From an uncultured Helicobacteraceae bacterium (lineage in GTDB: Bacteria > Campylobacterota > Campylobacteria > Campylobacterales > UBA6016), in contig CALJKN010000081.1 of NCBI GenBank assembly GCA_937973585.1, positions 1 to 23,969 of the forward strand: a DNA stretch of 23,969 nt. Reading direction: 5' to 3'. Numbering within the stretch: position 1 is the stretch's first letter; every line of letters starts with the position of its first letter. The notes under the pieces are model-generated. The model saw only the letters and a list, made by a program, of their open reading frames with translations. It did not search any database and had not been told where the DNA came from. Position numbers and translations under genes: made by a program. Shown in pieces: positions 6,764 through 14,920 of this stretch.

Positions 6764-8305
6764 ATGAACAACATTGAAAATATAAAAAGCTTCCTTAGAA
6801 AAATTAGAGATACCTCCGGGATGGATTTAATCGAAGACGGCCTCTTTAGCTTTGGCGAAGAGGTTTCGATGATGCTACTGGAATCGATAAGCGCCATCAG
6901 GGAGCTACACAAAAAAGAGCGGCTACGGGCAATCATAAAAGACGTATTTGAGCTTGACAACAAAGATGTCGTAGTATTTAGGCACAATGAGATTTTTATC
7001 AAAAGATTTAACGGTAAATTCTCTATTCAGCCACAAGTATTTGAAAAAATCAAAGAGGAGTTGGCGATACTTTTTGCCGGCTCGGAGTCACCGATTATTA
7101 TAAACGATACCCTCACTATACCGACAGACAGACTTTTATCTGAACTTGGAATCACGATAGAGAGCTTAACCGTCGATGAGAAAGAGAGTCTAAAACAAAA
7201 GCTAAAAAAGCATCTCGGACTTTGCGACAAAGACCTTATAATATTCCTAAACGATAAAGTAGTTATCAAAAAATTCAAATCTCCGATCGACGAAACCGTA
7301 GTAAAAAGAGAGAGACGGTTTAACGGATTACCGAAAGAAGAGCTGGAGCTTCTTAGGAGCTCAATTTTTGAGAGTCCCGAGGCAGAAGAGCAGATATTTA
7401 TAGATGTACTGGATGGGGTATTGGATTTGGAGCTAAATTTTGGCTCCATCACGCAAGAGTTTTTTGTAAAAAACTACATAAAAATCCTCCAGAAAGCTAT
7501 TTTTGATTTTCTAAATGAGAACCTGACGGAGGATAGCGCAGCACTTGACGGCTTGTCTAGCCTCCTTTTGAGAGAGCACTGGATACTTATACACACAAAA
7601 ATGGCATCCAAAATCCTAGAGTTAATAGGGCAAAGAAACCTAAACACTGAAAATTTTTTAAAAAAATACTCCGGCGAGATAGAGGTAGACCAAGAACACA
7701 ACAAATATAAGCAACCGGACATATTAGACAAATCCGGTATCCGATGGGGCGTTCCATCGATAGTGAGCGTTGCAATGCAGAGAAAAAAAGCGCTTGAATC
7801 CCTGGAGAAAAAACACAAAATAATCCACGACCTAAAAAAAGAGATAATCGAACTGCAACACTCGGTTGAAAAAGTCGACGAGGAGTGTATGCAACTAGAT
7901 CACGAAATGGCTGCGGTTCAAAAAGAGCTCGACCTGATCGGCGAAAGCGAGTCTGTGATAAATTTTGAGATAAAAGCCCTCAGAGACCTCCTCAAAAAAA
8001 GTAAAGACGAAGATAAAAAAGAGATACAGTCAAAAATCAGCGAAAAAACATTGAGCCTAAAGAGGATAGTAATTCAAGAAGAGGGGATTTTCGGTAGACG
8101 GAAAAAGCTAGAACAACAGCACAAGATTACCGCCTCCAAATCGGATAAAATCAAATTTGAGATCTCAAAACTCCAAAAAAGGCAAAAAGACGAAGAGGAG
8201 AAGATAGTCCAATTCGTAAAATCACAATACGGCGTTGAGGAGAAATACGAATTACTCACCGAAGCCGTTGCAATAGCCCTGATGAAAAGAAAAGTAAAAA
8301 TTTAA
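6764..8305 (+). CDS. Conserved coiled-coil protein, tandem paralogue B (unknown function, 513 aa)
   Basis: By eye this is about half identical to the upstream gene along its full length, with matching order of segments. Shared stretches include MLLES-x-x-AIR, HKKERLR, IKDVFEL, DVV-x-F, NEIFIK, FLNENL-E, YSGEIEVD, a C-terminal coiled coil with RLVIQEE/RIVIQEE and KFEISKLQ-RQKDEEE, and the tail KRKVKI. The same internal repeat is present (FELDNKDVVVFRHNEIFIKRF and LGLCDKDLIIFLNDKVVIKKF). There are no membrane segments. The 12-nt gap and the shared C-terminal coiled coils suggest co-expression and perhaps a heteromer; this is inference. Divergence is spread across the whole protein, so the duplication is old. 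Nothing in the sequence reveals an enzymatic motif. Confidence 0.85.
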   Translation: MNNIENIKSFLRKIRDTSGMDLIEDGLFSFGEEVSMMLLESISAIRELHKKERLRAIIKDVFELDNKDVVVFRHNEIFIKRFNGKFSIQPQVFEKIKEELAILFAGSESPIIINDTLTIPTDRLLSELGITIESLTVDEKESLKQKLKKHLGLCDKDLIIFLNDKVVIKKFKSPIDETVVKRERRFNGLPKEELELLRSSIFESPEAEEQIFIDVLDGVLDLELNFGSITQEFFVKNYIKILQKAIFDFLNENLTEDSAALDGLSSLLLREHWILIHTKMASKILELIGQRNLNTENFLKKYSGEIEVDQEHNKYKQPDILDKSGIRWGVPSIVSVAMQRKKALESLEKKHKIIHDLKKEIIELQHSVEKVDEECMQLDHEMAAVQKELDLIGESESVINFEIKALRDLLKKSKDEDKKEIQSKISEKTLSLKRIVIQEEGIFGRRKKLEQQHKITASKSDKIKFEISKLQKRQKDEEEKIVQFVKSQYGVEEKYELLTEAVAIALMKRKVKI

Positions 8306-8326
8306 AAAAATTAACCCCATTTTTCA

Positions 8327-8332
8327 TATAAT
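8327..8332 (+). promoter_or_regulatory. Putative -10 element for the mobB-fbp-metG run
   Basis: CATATAAT gives a consensus TATAAT at 8327-8332, preceded by a T-run (ATTTTT). It lies 22 nt before the ATG at 8355, so the leader would be very short, with GAGGGG as the ribosome site. Confidence 0.45.
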
Positions 8333-8354
8333 CTAGTAAAAATTGAGGGGAAAA

Positions 8355-8846
8355 ATGAAAATAGCAGTAGCCTTTACGGGTCCGTCCAATAGCGGCAAGA
8401 CAACCGCCATAATCAAAATTGCCGAAAGACTCAAAGAGGCTCACAAAGTAGCTATTATAAAAAACGACCCGAAAGACAAAGCGGTATTCGACACGGACGG
8501 GAAAGACAGCCAAAAGTTTTTTGCAACCGGAGCCGACGTAGTAGTCAGAAGCCCATCCAGAACTACAATGTTCAAAAACGGCTCCTCCAGCCTAGATGAG
8601 ATTATATCGATGCTCGGAAATTTCGATATTTTGCTTGTCGAAGGGCTAAAAACCCTCCCTCTGCCGAGAATAGGAATATTTCGTAACGAGATTGATGTAA
8701 ACTACTTCGGATTTATAAAAGCTATGGCAATAGACGACACCATAAACCCCTTGGACTATAACATACCGGATGATCTGGAGATATTAGATCTAAACAATAC
8801 CGAAAAAATAGTCGAATGGATATTTAAAAACGCAAAGGAAATATGA
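8355..8846 (+). CDS. mobB: MobB-like P-loop GTPase (molybdopterin-guanine dinucleotide synthesis)
   Basis: 163 aa from the ATG at 8355; this start has GAGGGG four bases upstream, whereas the upstream TTG at 8343 would overlap that site. The N-terminus holds a P-loop (GPSNSGKTT, residues 9-17). It is followed by VAIIKNDPKDKAVFDTDGKDS, matching the MobB pattern VGxIKHxxHxxxxDxxGKDS with the usual histidines replaced. A Walker-B-like FDILLVEGLKTLPLPRIGIFR follows, close to MobB's DxVLVEGFKxxxxPKIxVxR. MobB binds GTP and assists MobA in adding GMP to molybdenum cofactor; it is usually accessory. The stop overlaps the fbp start as ATGA. The missing histidine pair makes a related P-loop role possible. 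Confidence 0.78.
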   Translation: MKIAVAFTGPSNSGKTTAIIKIAERLKEAHKVAIIKNDPKDKAVFDTDGKDSQKFFATGADVVVRSPSRTTMFKNGSSSLDEIISMLGNFDILLVEGLKTLPLPRIGIFRNEIDVNYFGFIKAMAIDDTINPLDYNIPDDLEILDLNNTEKIVEWIFKNAKEI

Positions 8847-9691
8847 TGCAAGAGATAATAGAGGCTATTAAAAAAAGTGCATTTAGGATTCAGGAGGCTA
8901 TAGCGTACGACGATACCGGATATGCTGAAAACGAAAATGCAAGCGGCGACGTTCAGCTAAAACTAGATATCAAAAGCGACTACATAATTCAAGAGGAGTT
9001 AGCCAAAGTTGCAAGTGTAAAAGCGGTAGCAAGCGAGGAAAAAGAGACTGTAGACATCCTAAACGAGTCCGGCAGGTACCTGATAGGCTACGATCCGCTC
9101 GACGGCTCCAGCCTCGTAGATACAAACCTGTCCGTCGGTTCAATATTTGGAATCTATGAAGAGGACTTCTCCGGCCCTTGTATAAAAGCGGCTATTTATG
9201 TAGTCTACGGCCCTAGAGTTGAGATGGTGATAGCCTCTGAACAGGTTGAGCTTTATAGATTAAATAAAAACGGAGAGTTTAAATTTATACAGACACTCCA
9301 CCTCCAAAACAAGGGAAAACTAAACGCAAGCGGCGGAACGCAAGCAAAATGGGGTTCCTACCATAAAGCCATGATAGATACCCTATTTGCTGAAGGGTAT
9401 AGACTCAGATACTCGGGCGGAATGGTTCCGGATTTGCATCAGATACTAATCAAAGGCGGTGGACTCTTTAGCTACCCTGGAACCCTTGATAAGCCGGACG
9501 GCAAACTCAGAATGGTATTTGAAGTGTTTCCGTTTGCCTTTATATACGAAAAAGCCGGCGGCAAAGCGGTAGACGGTCACAAGAGGCTACTGGAGCTATA
9601 TCCGTCCGACCATCACTCCACTACCCCTTGTTTTTTCGGCTCAAATTACGAGATAAATAAGGTTTTGGATGTCTACTCAAAAATCATCTGA
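8843..9691 (+). CDS. fbp: Fructose-1,6-bisphosphatase, class I
   Basis: 282 aa. The hallmark metal and phosphate-binding segment YDPLDGSSLVDTNLSVGSIF is at residues 83-102, preceded by the acidic pair SEEKE (64-68). Further family motifs are YSGGMVPDLHQIL, GGGLFSYPG, GKLRMVFEVFPFAFIYEKAGG and a final helix. It hydrolyses fructose-1,6-bisphosphate to fructose-6-phosphate in gluconeogenesis, which fits an organism that builds sugars from C2-C4 precursors. It is shorter than the E. coli enzyme (about 332 aa), mainly through a shorter N-terminus and loops. Translation is probably coupled to mobB (4-nt overlap), and its 3' end overlaps the next gene by 23 nt. Confidence 0.93.
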   Translation: MMQEIIEAIKKSAFRIQEAIAYDDTGYAENENASGDVQLKLDIKSDYIIQEELAKVASVKAVASEEKETVDILNESGRYLIGYDPLDGSSLVDTNLSVGSIFGIYEEDFSGPCIKAAIYVVYGPRVEMVIASEQVELYRLNKNGEFKFIQTLHLQNKGKLNASGGTQAKWGSYHKAMIDTLFAEGYRLRYSGGMVPDLHQILIKGGGLFSYPGTLDKPDGKLRMVFEVFPFAFIYEKAGGKAVDGHKRLLELYPSDHHSTTPCFFGSNYEINKVLDVYSKII

Positions 9692-9902
9692 ACCCGATAT
9701 TTTTGAACAAAAAATGAGAGATAGGATAAGGCAGATACAGGAGTGCCAAAGCTCAAAATCGCTTTTTACCGAATTTGACGGACAAAAATACGGCTCTTGT
9801 ATTCGCTGTCCGGAGGCTATCGGTTGCGAACTTAGAAAAACATACGTCGGCTCCGTGTACGCCTCAATGAGCAAAGGGGCCGGAGGCGGATTTGAATTTT
9901 AG
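9669..9902 (+). CDS. Small cysteine-motif protein of unknown function (77 aa)
   Basis: A small acidic-then-basic protein with a helical N-terminus (KMRDRIRQIQECQ) and a compact cysteine motif CIRCPEAIGC (C-x2-C-x5-C), then YVGSVYASMSKGAGGGFEF at the end. The tight spacing suggests an iron-sulfur or zinc site, possibly with a fourth ligand from the cysteine in QECQ. The start at 9669 lies inside fbp. The in-frame ATG at 9714, just after fbp ends, is an alternative giving 62 aa and the protein core is unaffected. I recall similar short proteins beside metG in Campylobacterota but know no function. metG starts 27 nt downstream behind an AAGGAAAA ribosome site. Confidence 0.7.
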   Translation: MSTQKSSEPDIFEQKMRDRIRQIQECQSSKSLFTEFDGQKYGSCIRCPEAIGCELRKTYVGSVYASMSKGAGGGFEF

Positions 9903-9929
9903 TCTTTTAATCGACAAGGAAAACTTTTA

Positions 9930-11831
9930 ATGAACAATAAACTTTACGTTACCACCCCAATTTACTATGTAAACGATGCACCGCATATTGGGCACGCCTA
10001 TACAACCATAATAGCCGACACCGTCGCATCATACGCCAGACTAAAAGGGATGGATGCCTTTTTTTTAACCGGAACCGATGAACACGGCCAAAAGATAGAG
10101 GAGTCGGCGAAGAGTAGAAATAAAAGCGCAAAAGAGTGGGCAGATGAAAACAGCCAAAAGTTTAAAACCCTATGGGATGAATTCGGCATAAAATACGACG
10201 GCTTCATAAGGACAACAGACGAAAGCCACAAAAAAGGTGTTTTGGCTGCATTTATGAAGATGTGGGAGAAAGGGGATATCTATAAAGGTGAATTTGAGGG
10301 GAATTATTGCGTATCGTGCGAAACCTTTTTTGCCCCTAGCCAGCTTGTAGACAACGAATTTTGTCCTGATTGCGGCAAGCCAACATCGATACTAAAAGAG
10401 GAAAACTACTTTTTCAGGCTATCCAAATATGAAAGTGATATCCTAAAATGGTATCACGACAATGAAGATTGTATCCTCCCGAAATCGAAAAAAAACGAGG
10501 TTATGAGATTTGTCGAGGGTGGCTTGAAAGATCTATCAATCACCAGAACCAGCTTTGAGTGGGGAATCAAACTACCGCCCGAGCTAAACGACGACAAACA
10601 CGTCATCTACGTCTGGCTTGATGCCCTACTAAACTATGTTACGGCGCTAGGATACGGGCAGGACAACTCAAAAATGGGCTACTGGCCATCCGACATACAA
10701 ATAGTCGGCAAAGATATCCTAAAATTTCATGCCGTCTATTGGCCTGCATTTTTGCTAAGCTTGGATCTGGAACTCCCAAAACATATAGCCGCTCACGGCT
10801 GGTGGACCAGAGACGGTGAGAAAATGAGCAAATCAAAAGGAAACGTCGTAAATCCAAAAGAGATTGCCGACACCTACGGGCTCGAAAACTTCAGATATTT
10901 TCTACTTAGAGAGGTTCCGTTCGGCCAAGACGGCGACTTCTCCAGACGTGCCCTCATAGACAGGATAAATTCAGATTTGGCAAACGACCTCGGAAACCTC
11001 CTCTCAAGAACGATCGGTATGGCAGATAAATATTTCGCCCTCTCTATACAAATCGGCAATGTCTCAAAATACCATCCGGAAGAGATAGCAAAAATGGACG
11101 AGATAGTCTGCGGACTAGAACCTTTAATGTTTGGGATGCAAATACACAGATACCTCGAAGAGATATGGAAAATACTTGGGATTGCGAACAAAGCGATTGA
11201 AAACGTAGCCCCGTGGAATAAAATGAAAGAGGGGAAAACCGATGAAGCTATGGCGCTTATTGAGTTTTGCCTAAACGTACTTGCAAAAGCCGCAACACTA
11301 CTATATCCGGTAATGCCGCAAAAAATGTCTGTTTTGGCGGAGGCGATAGGCGTAGCGATAAATACGGATACTTTTAAAGGGCTAATAAGCGATAAAAAAC
11401 TGCTCACATCGGCCTCTATCACAAAGGCTCCGGCTCTGTTTCCTAGAATCGAAGAGGTGGTCGAAGCACCGAAAGAGGCAAAACAAGAACAAGCGGAAGC
11501 TCAAAATCTGGTTACTATAGATGAATTTTTTAAAACCGAACTCAAAATCGGAACAGTAATAGAGGCGGCAATCGTAGAAAAAAGTACCAAGCTGCTTCTT
11601 TTACAGGTTGATCTGGGTGAGCCGTCACCAAGACAGATAGTCGCCGGCATCAGGGAACACTATGCGCCTGATGAGCTAATAGGAACACAGGTCTGCGTGG
11701 TATCCAACCTAAAGCCTGCAAAAATCATGGGGATAGAGAGCAAAGGAATGCTTCTTGCTGCTAAAGATGAAAACGGTCTTTGCTTAGTTAGACCTCAAAC
11801 CAACAAAAAGAGCGGTTCAAAAATAGGATGA
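9930..11831 (+). CDS. metG: Methionyl-tRNA synthetase with C-terminal tRNA-binding domain
   Basis: 633 aa. The class I signatures are both intact: PHIGHAY (residues 18-24) and KMSKS (298-302). The connective-peptide knuckle has one zinc site: C127, C130, C145 and C148 (CVSC and CPDC). The anticodon-binding helical domain spans about 350-500. A linker rich in Glu, Ala and Lys (about 505-525) leads to a Trbp111/EMAP-II-type OB fold (about 530-633; ITIDEFF-like start, LKIGTVIEAA, QIVAGI, KGMLLAA). That fold dimerises the enzyme and binds tRNA. It charges tRNA-Met with methionine. Its stop overlaps the next start as ATGA, indicating coupling. Confidence 0.97.
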   Translation: MNNKLYVTTPIYYVNDAPHIGHAYTTIIADTVASYARLKGMDAFFLTGTDEHGQKIEESAKSRNKSAKEWADENSQKFKTLWDEFGIKYDGFIRTTDESHKKGVLAAFMKMWEKGDIYKGEFEGNYCVSCETFFAPSQLVDNEFCPDCGKPTSILKEENYFFRLSKYESDILKWYHDNEDCILPKSKKNEVMRFVEGGLKDLSITRTSFEWGIKLPPELNDDKHVIYVWLDALLNYVTALGYGQDNSKMGYWPSDIQIVGKDILKFHAVYWPAFLLSLDLELPKHIAAHGWWTRDGEKMSKSKGNVVNPKEIADTYGLENFRYFLLREVPFGQDGDFSRRALIDRINSDLANDLGNLLSRTIGMADKYFALSIQIGNVSKYHPEEIAKMDEIVCGLEPLMFGMQIHRYLEEIWKILGIANKAIENVAPWNKMKEGKTDEAMALIEFCLNVLAKAATLLYPVMPQKMSVLAEAIGVAINTDTFKGLISDKKLLTSASITKAPALFPRIEEVVEAPKEAKQEQAEAQNLVTIDEFFKTELKIGTVIEAAIVEKSTKLLLLQVDLGEPSPRQIVAGIREHYAPDELIGTQVCVVSNLKPAKIMGIESKGMLLAAKDENGLCLVRPQTNKKSGSKIG

Positions 11832-12838
11832 GAATAGAAAACGTCGTCGCTTTGACACGGGGCGAACTGATTACGGCTCCGTCAATATCTCACTTTGAAG
11901 ATACTATGGTCTCAACATCTTTAGTCAAGCGAGGCGATTTGTTTATCGCATTAAATCCGGAAGAGATAGTAAAAGCTATCTATGCCGGTGCATACGGGAT
12001 CATATATGATGATGACACTATCACGCCTATGGATCCTGAAATCGCATTTATAAAAGTCAGAAATACAAAATCTGCAGCGTATTCGATTGCAAGATACTGC
12101 ATGATAAAAAAGAATTTTCGGTTTATCTGTGTCGACCATGTAACTTTTGAGATAATAAAAAAAATATCCAAGACAAAAGAGGTTGACTTTATAGAGCAAA
12201 GTGACATCAAAGGGATATTCTCACTCTTAAAAAATGATGATGCAACTATTGTTTTCGGTTATGAAGAGGATTTTTTAACGGAACTCACTACCGATACCGT
12301 CGAGACATTTCTTGAGCCCAGAGAATGCAGTATGCAAACCTCAGGTACAACCCTGTTTGAGAGTACAATAACCATAGACTCTCAGAGCATGAGGGTAAAA
12401 CTACCGCAGTTTCAACTAAAATACCTCGAAAACGCCATCCATATACTAAAAGAGTTTGGACTAGAATACGAATTGACAAGTGTTGGATTCATAAAATTTT
12501 TCGATCCGGTTTTTGTCGATGAGATGCTAAACCAAAAAGAGTTTGGAAAAACGTCAAAAGTTATTATTTTTACCGAATACTACGATAAAAAGCTCCTAAA
12601 AGAGACCATGTCGTATTTTTGCGATAATACCAAATGGGCAAAAAATCTATATGTATTTCCGATTAGCCACGCCGATTATGATGACGGCTCCGTTATCATA
12701 ACTCTTTACGGCTCAGAACGGGAGCTAAAAGATATTTTAGAGGAGAATGATTTTAACTTTGCCTTTGTGGTAAACGGCGATAAAAGCAAACTGATAAAAG
12801 AGAAAAAAGAGTCATCAATTTTTACGTTTAGCTTTTAA
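11828..12838 (+). CDS. Unknown protein with Mur-ligase-like N-terminal domain (336 aa)
   Basis: Residues about 20-63 (MVSTSLVKRGDLFIALNPEE then AIYAGAYGIIYDDD) follow the pattern of the UDP-substrate-binding N-terminal domain of MurE/MurF: xxSTDSRxVxxGDLFVALxG, then AxxxGAxxxI. The rest does not show the Mur ligase ATP site: I see no G-T-x-G-K-[TS] P-loop, and the protein is about 120 residues short of a full ligase. The centre and C-terminus have alternating strands and helices (FRFICVDHVTF, SKVIIFTEYYD, FAFVVNGDK), so a Rossmann-like remnant is plausible. It may be a catalytically dead Mur-like protein with a wall-related role; this is inference. It is coupled to metG by a 4-nt overlap. Confidence 0.6.
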   Translation: MRIENVVALTRGELITAPSISHFEDTMVSTSLVKRGDLFIALNPEEIVKAIYAGAYGIIYDDDTITPMDPEIAFIKVRNTKSAAYSIARYCMIKKNFRFICVDHVTFEIIKKISKTKEVDFIEQSDIKGIFSLLKNDDATIVFGYEEDFLTELTTDTVETFLEPRECSMQTSGTTLFESTITIDSQSMRVKLPQFQLKYLENAIHILKEFGLEYELTSVGFIKFFDPVFVDEMLNQKEFGKTSKVIIFTEYYDKKLLKETMSYFCDNTKWAKNLYVFPISHADYDDGSVIITLYGSERELKDILEENDFNFAFVVNGDKSKLIKEKKESSIFTFSF

Positions 12839-12847
12839 TAAACAGGC

Positions 12848-12885
12848 AGTCAGATTTTTGACTCATTGATAAAACATTGTATAAT
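12848..12885 (+). promoter_or_regulatory. Sigma-70 promoter of the CorC-like gene with inverted repeat on the -35
   Basis: TTGACT (12858-12863) and TATAAT (12880-12885) are separated by 16 nt. This is the best consensus promoter in the window. The -35 lies inside the inverted repeat AGTCA-N6-TGACT (12848-12863). An AAAGGAA ribosome site and a TTG start follow at 12913. Confidence 0.6.
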
Positions 12886-12912
12886 ACGATAAAAAAATAA
12901 AAAGGAATATAT

Positions 12913-14253
12913 TTGGATCCCGATAGTAATTCGATTTTAATGATACTTTTAGCTATTTTTCTTGTATTTTTAAACGGCTTTTTTGTCTTATCCGAATTTG
13001 CAATCGTCAAAGTAAGGCGTAGCAAATTGGAAGAACTCGTCAAAAACGGAAAAGCTAACGCCTCTTTGGCTCTTCAGATAACAAACTCACTAGACACATA
13101 CCTCAGCGCTACACAACTCGGAATCACACTATCGTCACTGGCACTCGGCTGGATAGGCGAGCCCGCATTTGCAAGCCTCCTAAAATCCCCTTTTGAACAA
13201 ATTTTCGGTCAAAATGAAGTTTTGGTTCACTCGGTGAGTTTTGCTCTTGCGTTTACGTTTATAACCTTGGTACACGTTGTAGCCGGTGAACTTATCCCAA
13301 AATCGATAGCTATCGCAAAATCTGAACAGGCTGCGCTTGTTATAGCTAGGCCGCTGTATTGGTTTTGGATACTGTTTTACCCTCTTATAAAACTTTTTGA
13401 CGTTATAGCTGCTTTTTTTCTTCATAAAATGGGTATTCAGCCTGCTAGGGAAAACGAACTGGCTCACTCCGACGAAGAGTTAAAAATAATAGTTACGGAA
13501 AGCCTCAAGGGTGGCTTCATAGACTCCGTAGAGGGTGAAATCATAAAAAATGCCGTTGACTTCTCCGACACGGTTGCAAAAGAGCTTATGACACCTAGAA
13601 AAGACATAATATGCCTAGACTCAGAACTAAGCTACGAAGAAAACGTTAAAATAGTTACCGATACCAAACACACGAGATATCCGTACTGTCACGACAATAA
13701 AGACAATATCACCGGCATGGTTCACATAAGAGACCTCCTAAATAACGCATTTGCCCCCACGCCACTTCCGTTATCCGACCTTGTAAGGCCGATTATTATC
13801 GTTCCGGAAAATGCTTCGATATCCGATATTCTAGTCAGGATGAACAGGGAGCAAACCCATCTTGCCATAGTAGCAGATGAATACGGTGGAACTGCCGGAC
13901 TTCTTACAATGGAGGATATAATCGAGGAGCTAATCGGTGAGACATCGGATGAGCACGATATGAAACGTGAAAAAGTTAAACAATTGGATGAGAACACCTA
14001 CGAATTTGACGGAATGATAGATCTTGAGAGCGTATCCGAGATAACAAATATCAAGTTTGACGACGATGAGCAGGCCGTAACTCTTGGCGGAATGGTCTTT
14101 AATATAGTCGGGCGAACACCTGTTGTGGGGGATATTGTTGAAAGTGACGGATTTCATATAGAGGTTTTAGAGATGGACAACAATAGAATCCATAAGCTTT
14201 TATGTAAAAAAATAAAAAATGAAGAGGGCGCAGAGGAACAGCCTAGCAGCTAA
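12913..14253 (+). CDS. CorC/HlyC-type transporter (DUF21, CBS pair, CorC_HlyC domain)
   Basis: 446 aa with the usual order. A DUF21 membrane domain (about 1-190) has hydrophobic segments near 8-27, 58-80, 95-120 and 135-155, and includes FFVLSEFAIVKVRRSKLEEL and SATQLGITLSSLALGWIGEP. Two CBS domains (about 210-330) follow, with ELMTPRKDI and ADEYGGTAGLLTMEDIIEEL. A C-terminal CorC_HlyC domain (about 355-435; GGMVFNIVGRTPVVGD) closes it. Relatives move Mg2+ or Co2+ or protect against them; the true substrate here is unknown. The TTG start at 12913 has AAAGGAA at proper distance and no better ATG exists. The 3' end overlaps queC on the other strand by 4 nt. Confidence 0.9.
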   Translation: MDPDSNSILMILLAIFLVFLNGFFVLSEFAIVKVRRSKLEELVKNGKANASLALQITNSLDTYLSATQLGITLSSLALGWIGEPAFASLLKSPFEQIFGQNEVLVHSVSFALAFTFITLVHVVAGELIPKSIAIAKSEQAALVIARPLYWFWILFYPLIKLFDVIAAFFLHKMGIQPARENELAHSDEELKIIVTESLKGGFIDSVEGEIIKNAVDFSDTVAKELMTPRKDIICLDSELSYEENVKIVTDTKHTRYPYCHDNKDNITGMVHIRDLLNNAFAPTPLPLSDLVRPIIIVPENASISDILVRMNREQTHLAIVADEYGGTAGLLTMEDIIEELIGETSDEHDMKREKVKQLDENTYEFDGMIDLESVSEITNIKFDDDEQAVTLGGMVFNIVGRTPVVGDIVESDGFHIEVLEMDNNRIHKLLCKKIKNEEGAEEQPSS

Positions 14254-14918
14254 GACAGATAGGGAATCCTATCCTCTTCTCCGGCTTCGCTAAAGCCTCT
14301 GAGTCGGAGTCTGCAACTATCGCACACACCGCATGCTATCCTCTCATTTTGATAACAACTCCAAGTCTTCGATAGATCTACCCCTCTTTTTAGCCCATCT
14401 TTAACTATCTCTTTTTTCCGCTTATGAAGCAACGGGGCAAAAATGGATATTTTCGTATCTCTCCTAGTCCCCATATCGGCACATTTTTCAAAAGAGGCCA
14501 AAAAACCCTCTGTGCAATCCGGATAACCACTGCTATCCTCCTCGACTGCCCCTATCACTATAGCCTCAGCACCCTCTTTTTCAGATATGGCGGTTGCTAT
14601 GGACAAAAAAATTCCATTTCTAAAAGGGACATATGTGACAGGAACCCCCTCTTCAAGCCCTCCGGTAGGGACTGCTATTCCGGTATCGGTAAGCGCCGAG
14701 CCTCCCACGCTTTTGAAAAACGGTAGATCTATCTCGTATTTTTGCAACACACTCAAAGAGTCGCACACAGCTCTAAATGCCTCAAGCTCTCTTAGCTCCG
14801 TCCTTTGCCCATAGTTAAAATGGACAGCTACAATACCGTAGCCTTCATCTTTTGCAATTTTTGCCGCAACGGCGCTATCCATCCCGCCAGATATAATACA
14901 TATTGCTTTTTTAGTCAT
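14250..14918 (-). CDS. queC: 7-cyano-7-deazaguanine synthase QueC
   Basis: 222 aa. An N-terminal PP-loop (SGGMDSA, residues 10-16) binds ATP, followed by the QueC stretch VHFNYGQRTELRELEAF. Later come VPFRNGIFLSIA, the GAVEEDSSGYPDC segment and a zinc site built of C188, C196, C199 and C202 (TWSCYQ, CGVCDSC). It converts 7-carboxy-7-deazaguanine to preQ0 with ATP and ammonia in queuosine synthesis. It is the last gene of the purM operon, two bases after the DUF218 gene. Its end is convergent with, and overlaps, the CorC-like gene. Confidence 0.95.
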   Translation of the reverse strand: MTKKAICIISGGMDSAVAAKIAKDEGYGIVAVHFNYGQRTELRELEAFRAVCDSLSVLQKYEIDLPFFKSVGGSALTDTGIAVPTGGLEEGVPVTYVPFRNGIFLSIATAISEKEGAEAIVIGAVEEDSSGYPDCTEGFLASFEKCADMGTRRDTKISIFAPLLHKRKKEIVKDGLKRGVDLSKTWSCYQNERIACGVCDSCRLRLRGFSEAGEEDRIPYLS

Positions 14919-14920
14919 AA

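Noticed and set aside
8343..8357. TTG start for the mobB-like gene at 8343
   Set aside because: The GAGGGG ribosome site lies after this codon and is well placed for the ATG at 8355.
14424..14814. Open frames opposite queC
   Set aside because: They are antisense to a clear queC gene, with no ribosome site and Ser/Pro/Thr-rich composition typical of shadow frames. The same holds for frames opposite purM, dnaX, nifA and the paralogues.
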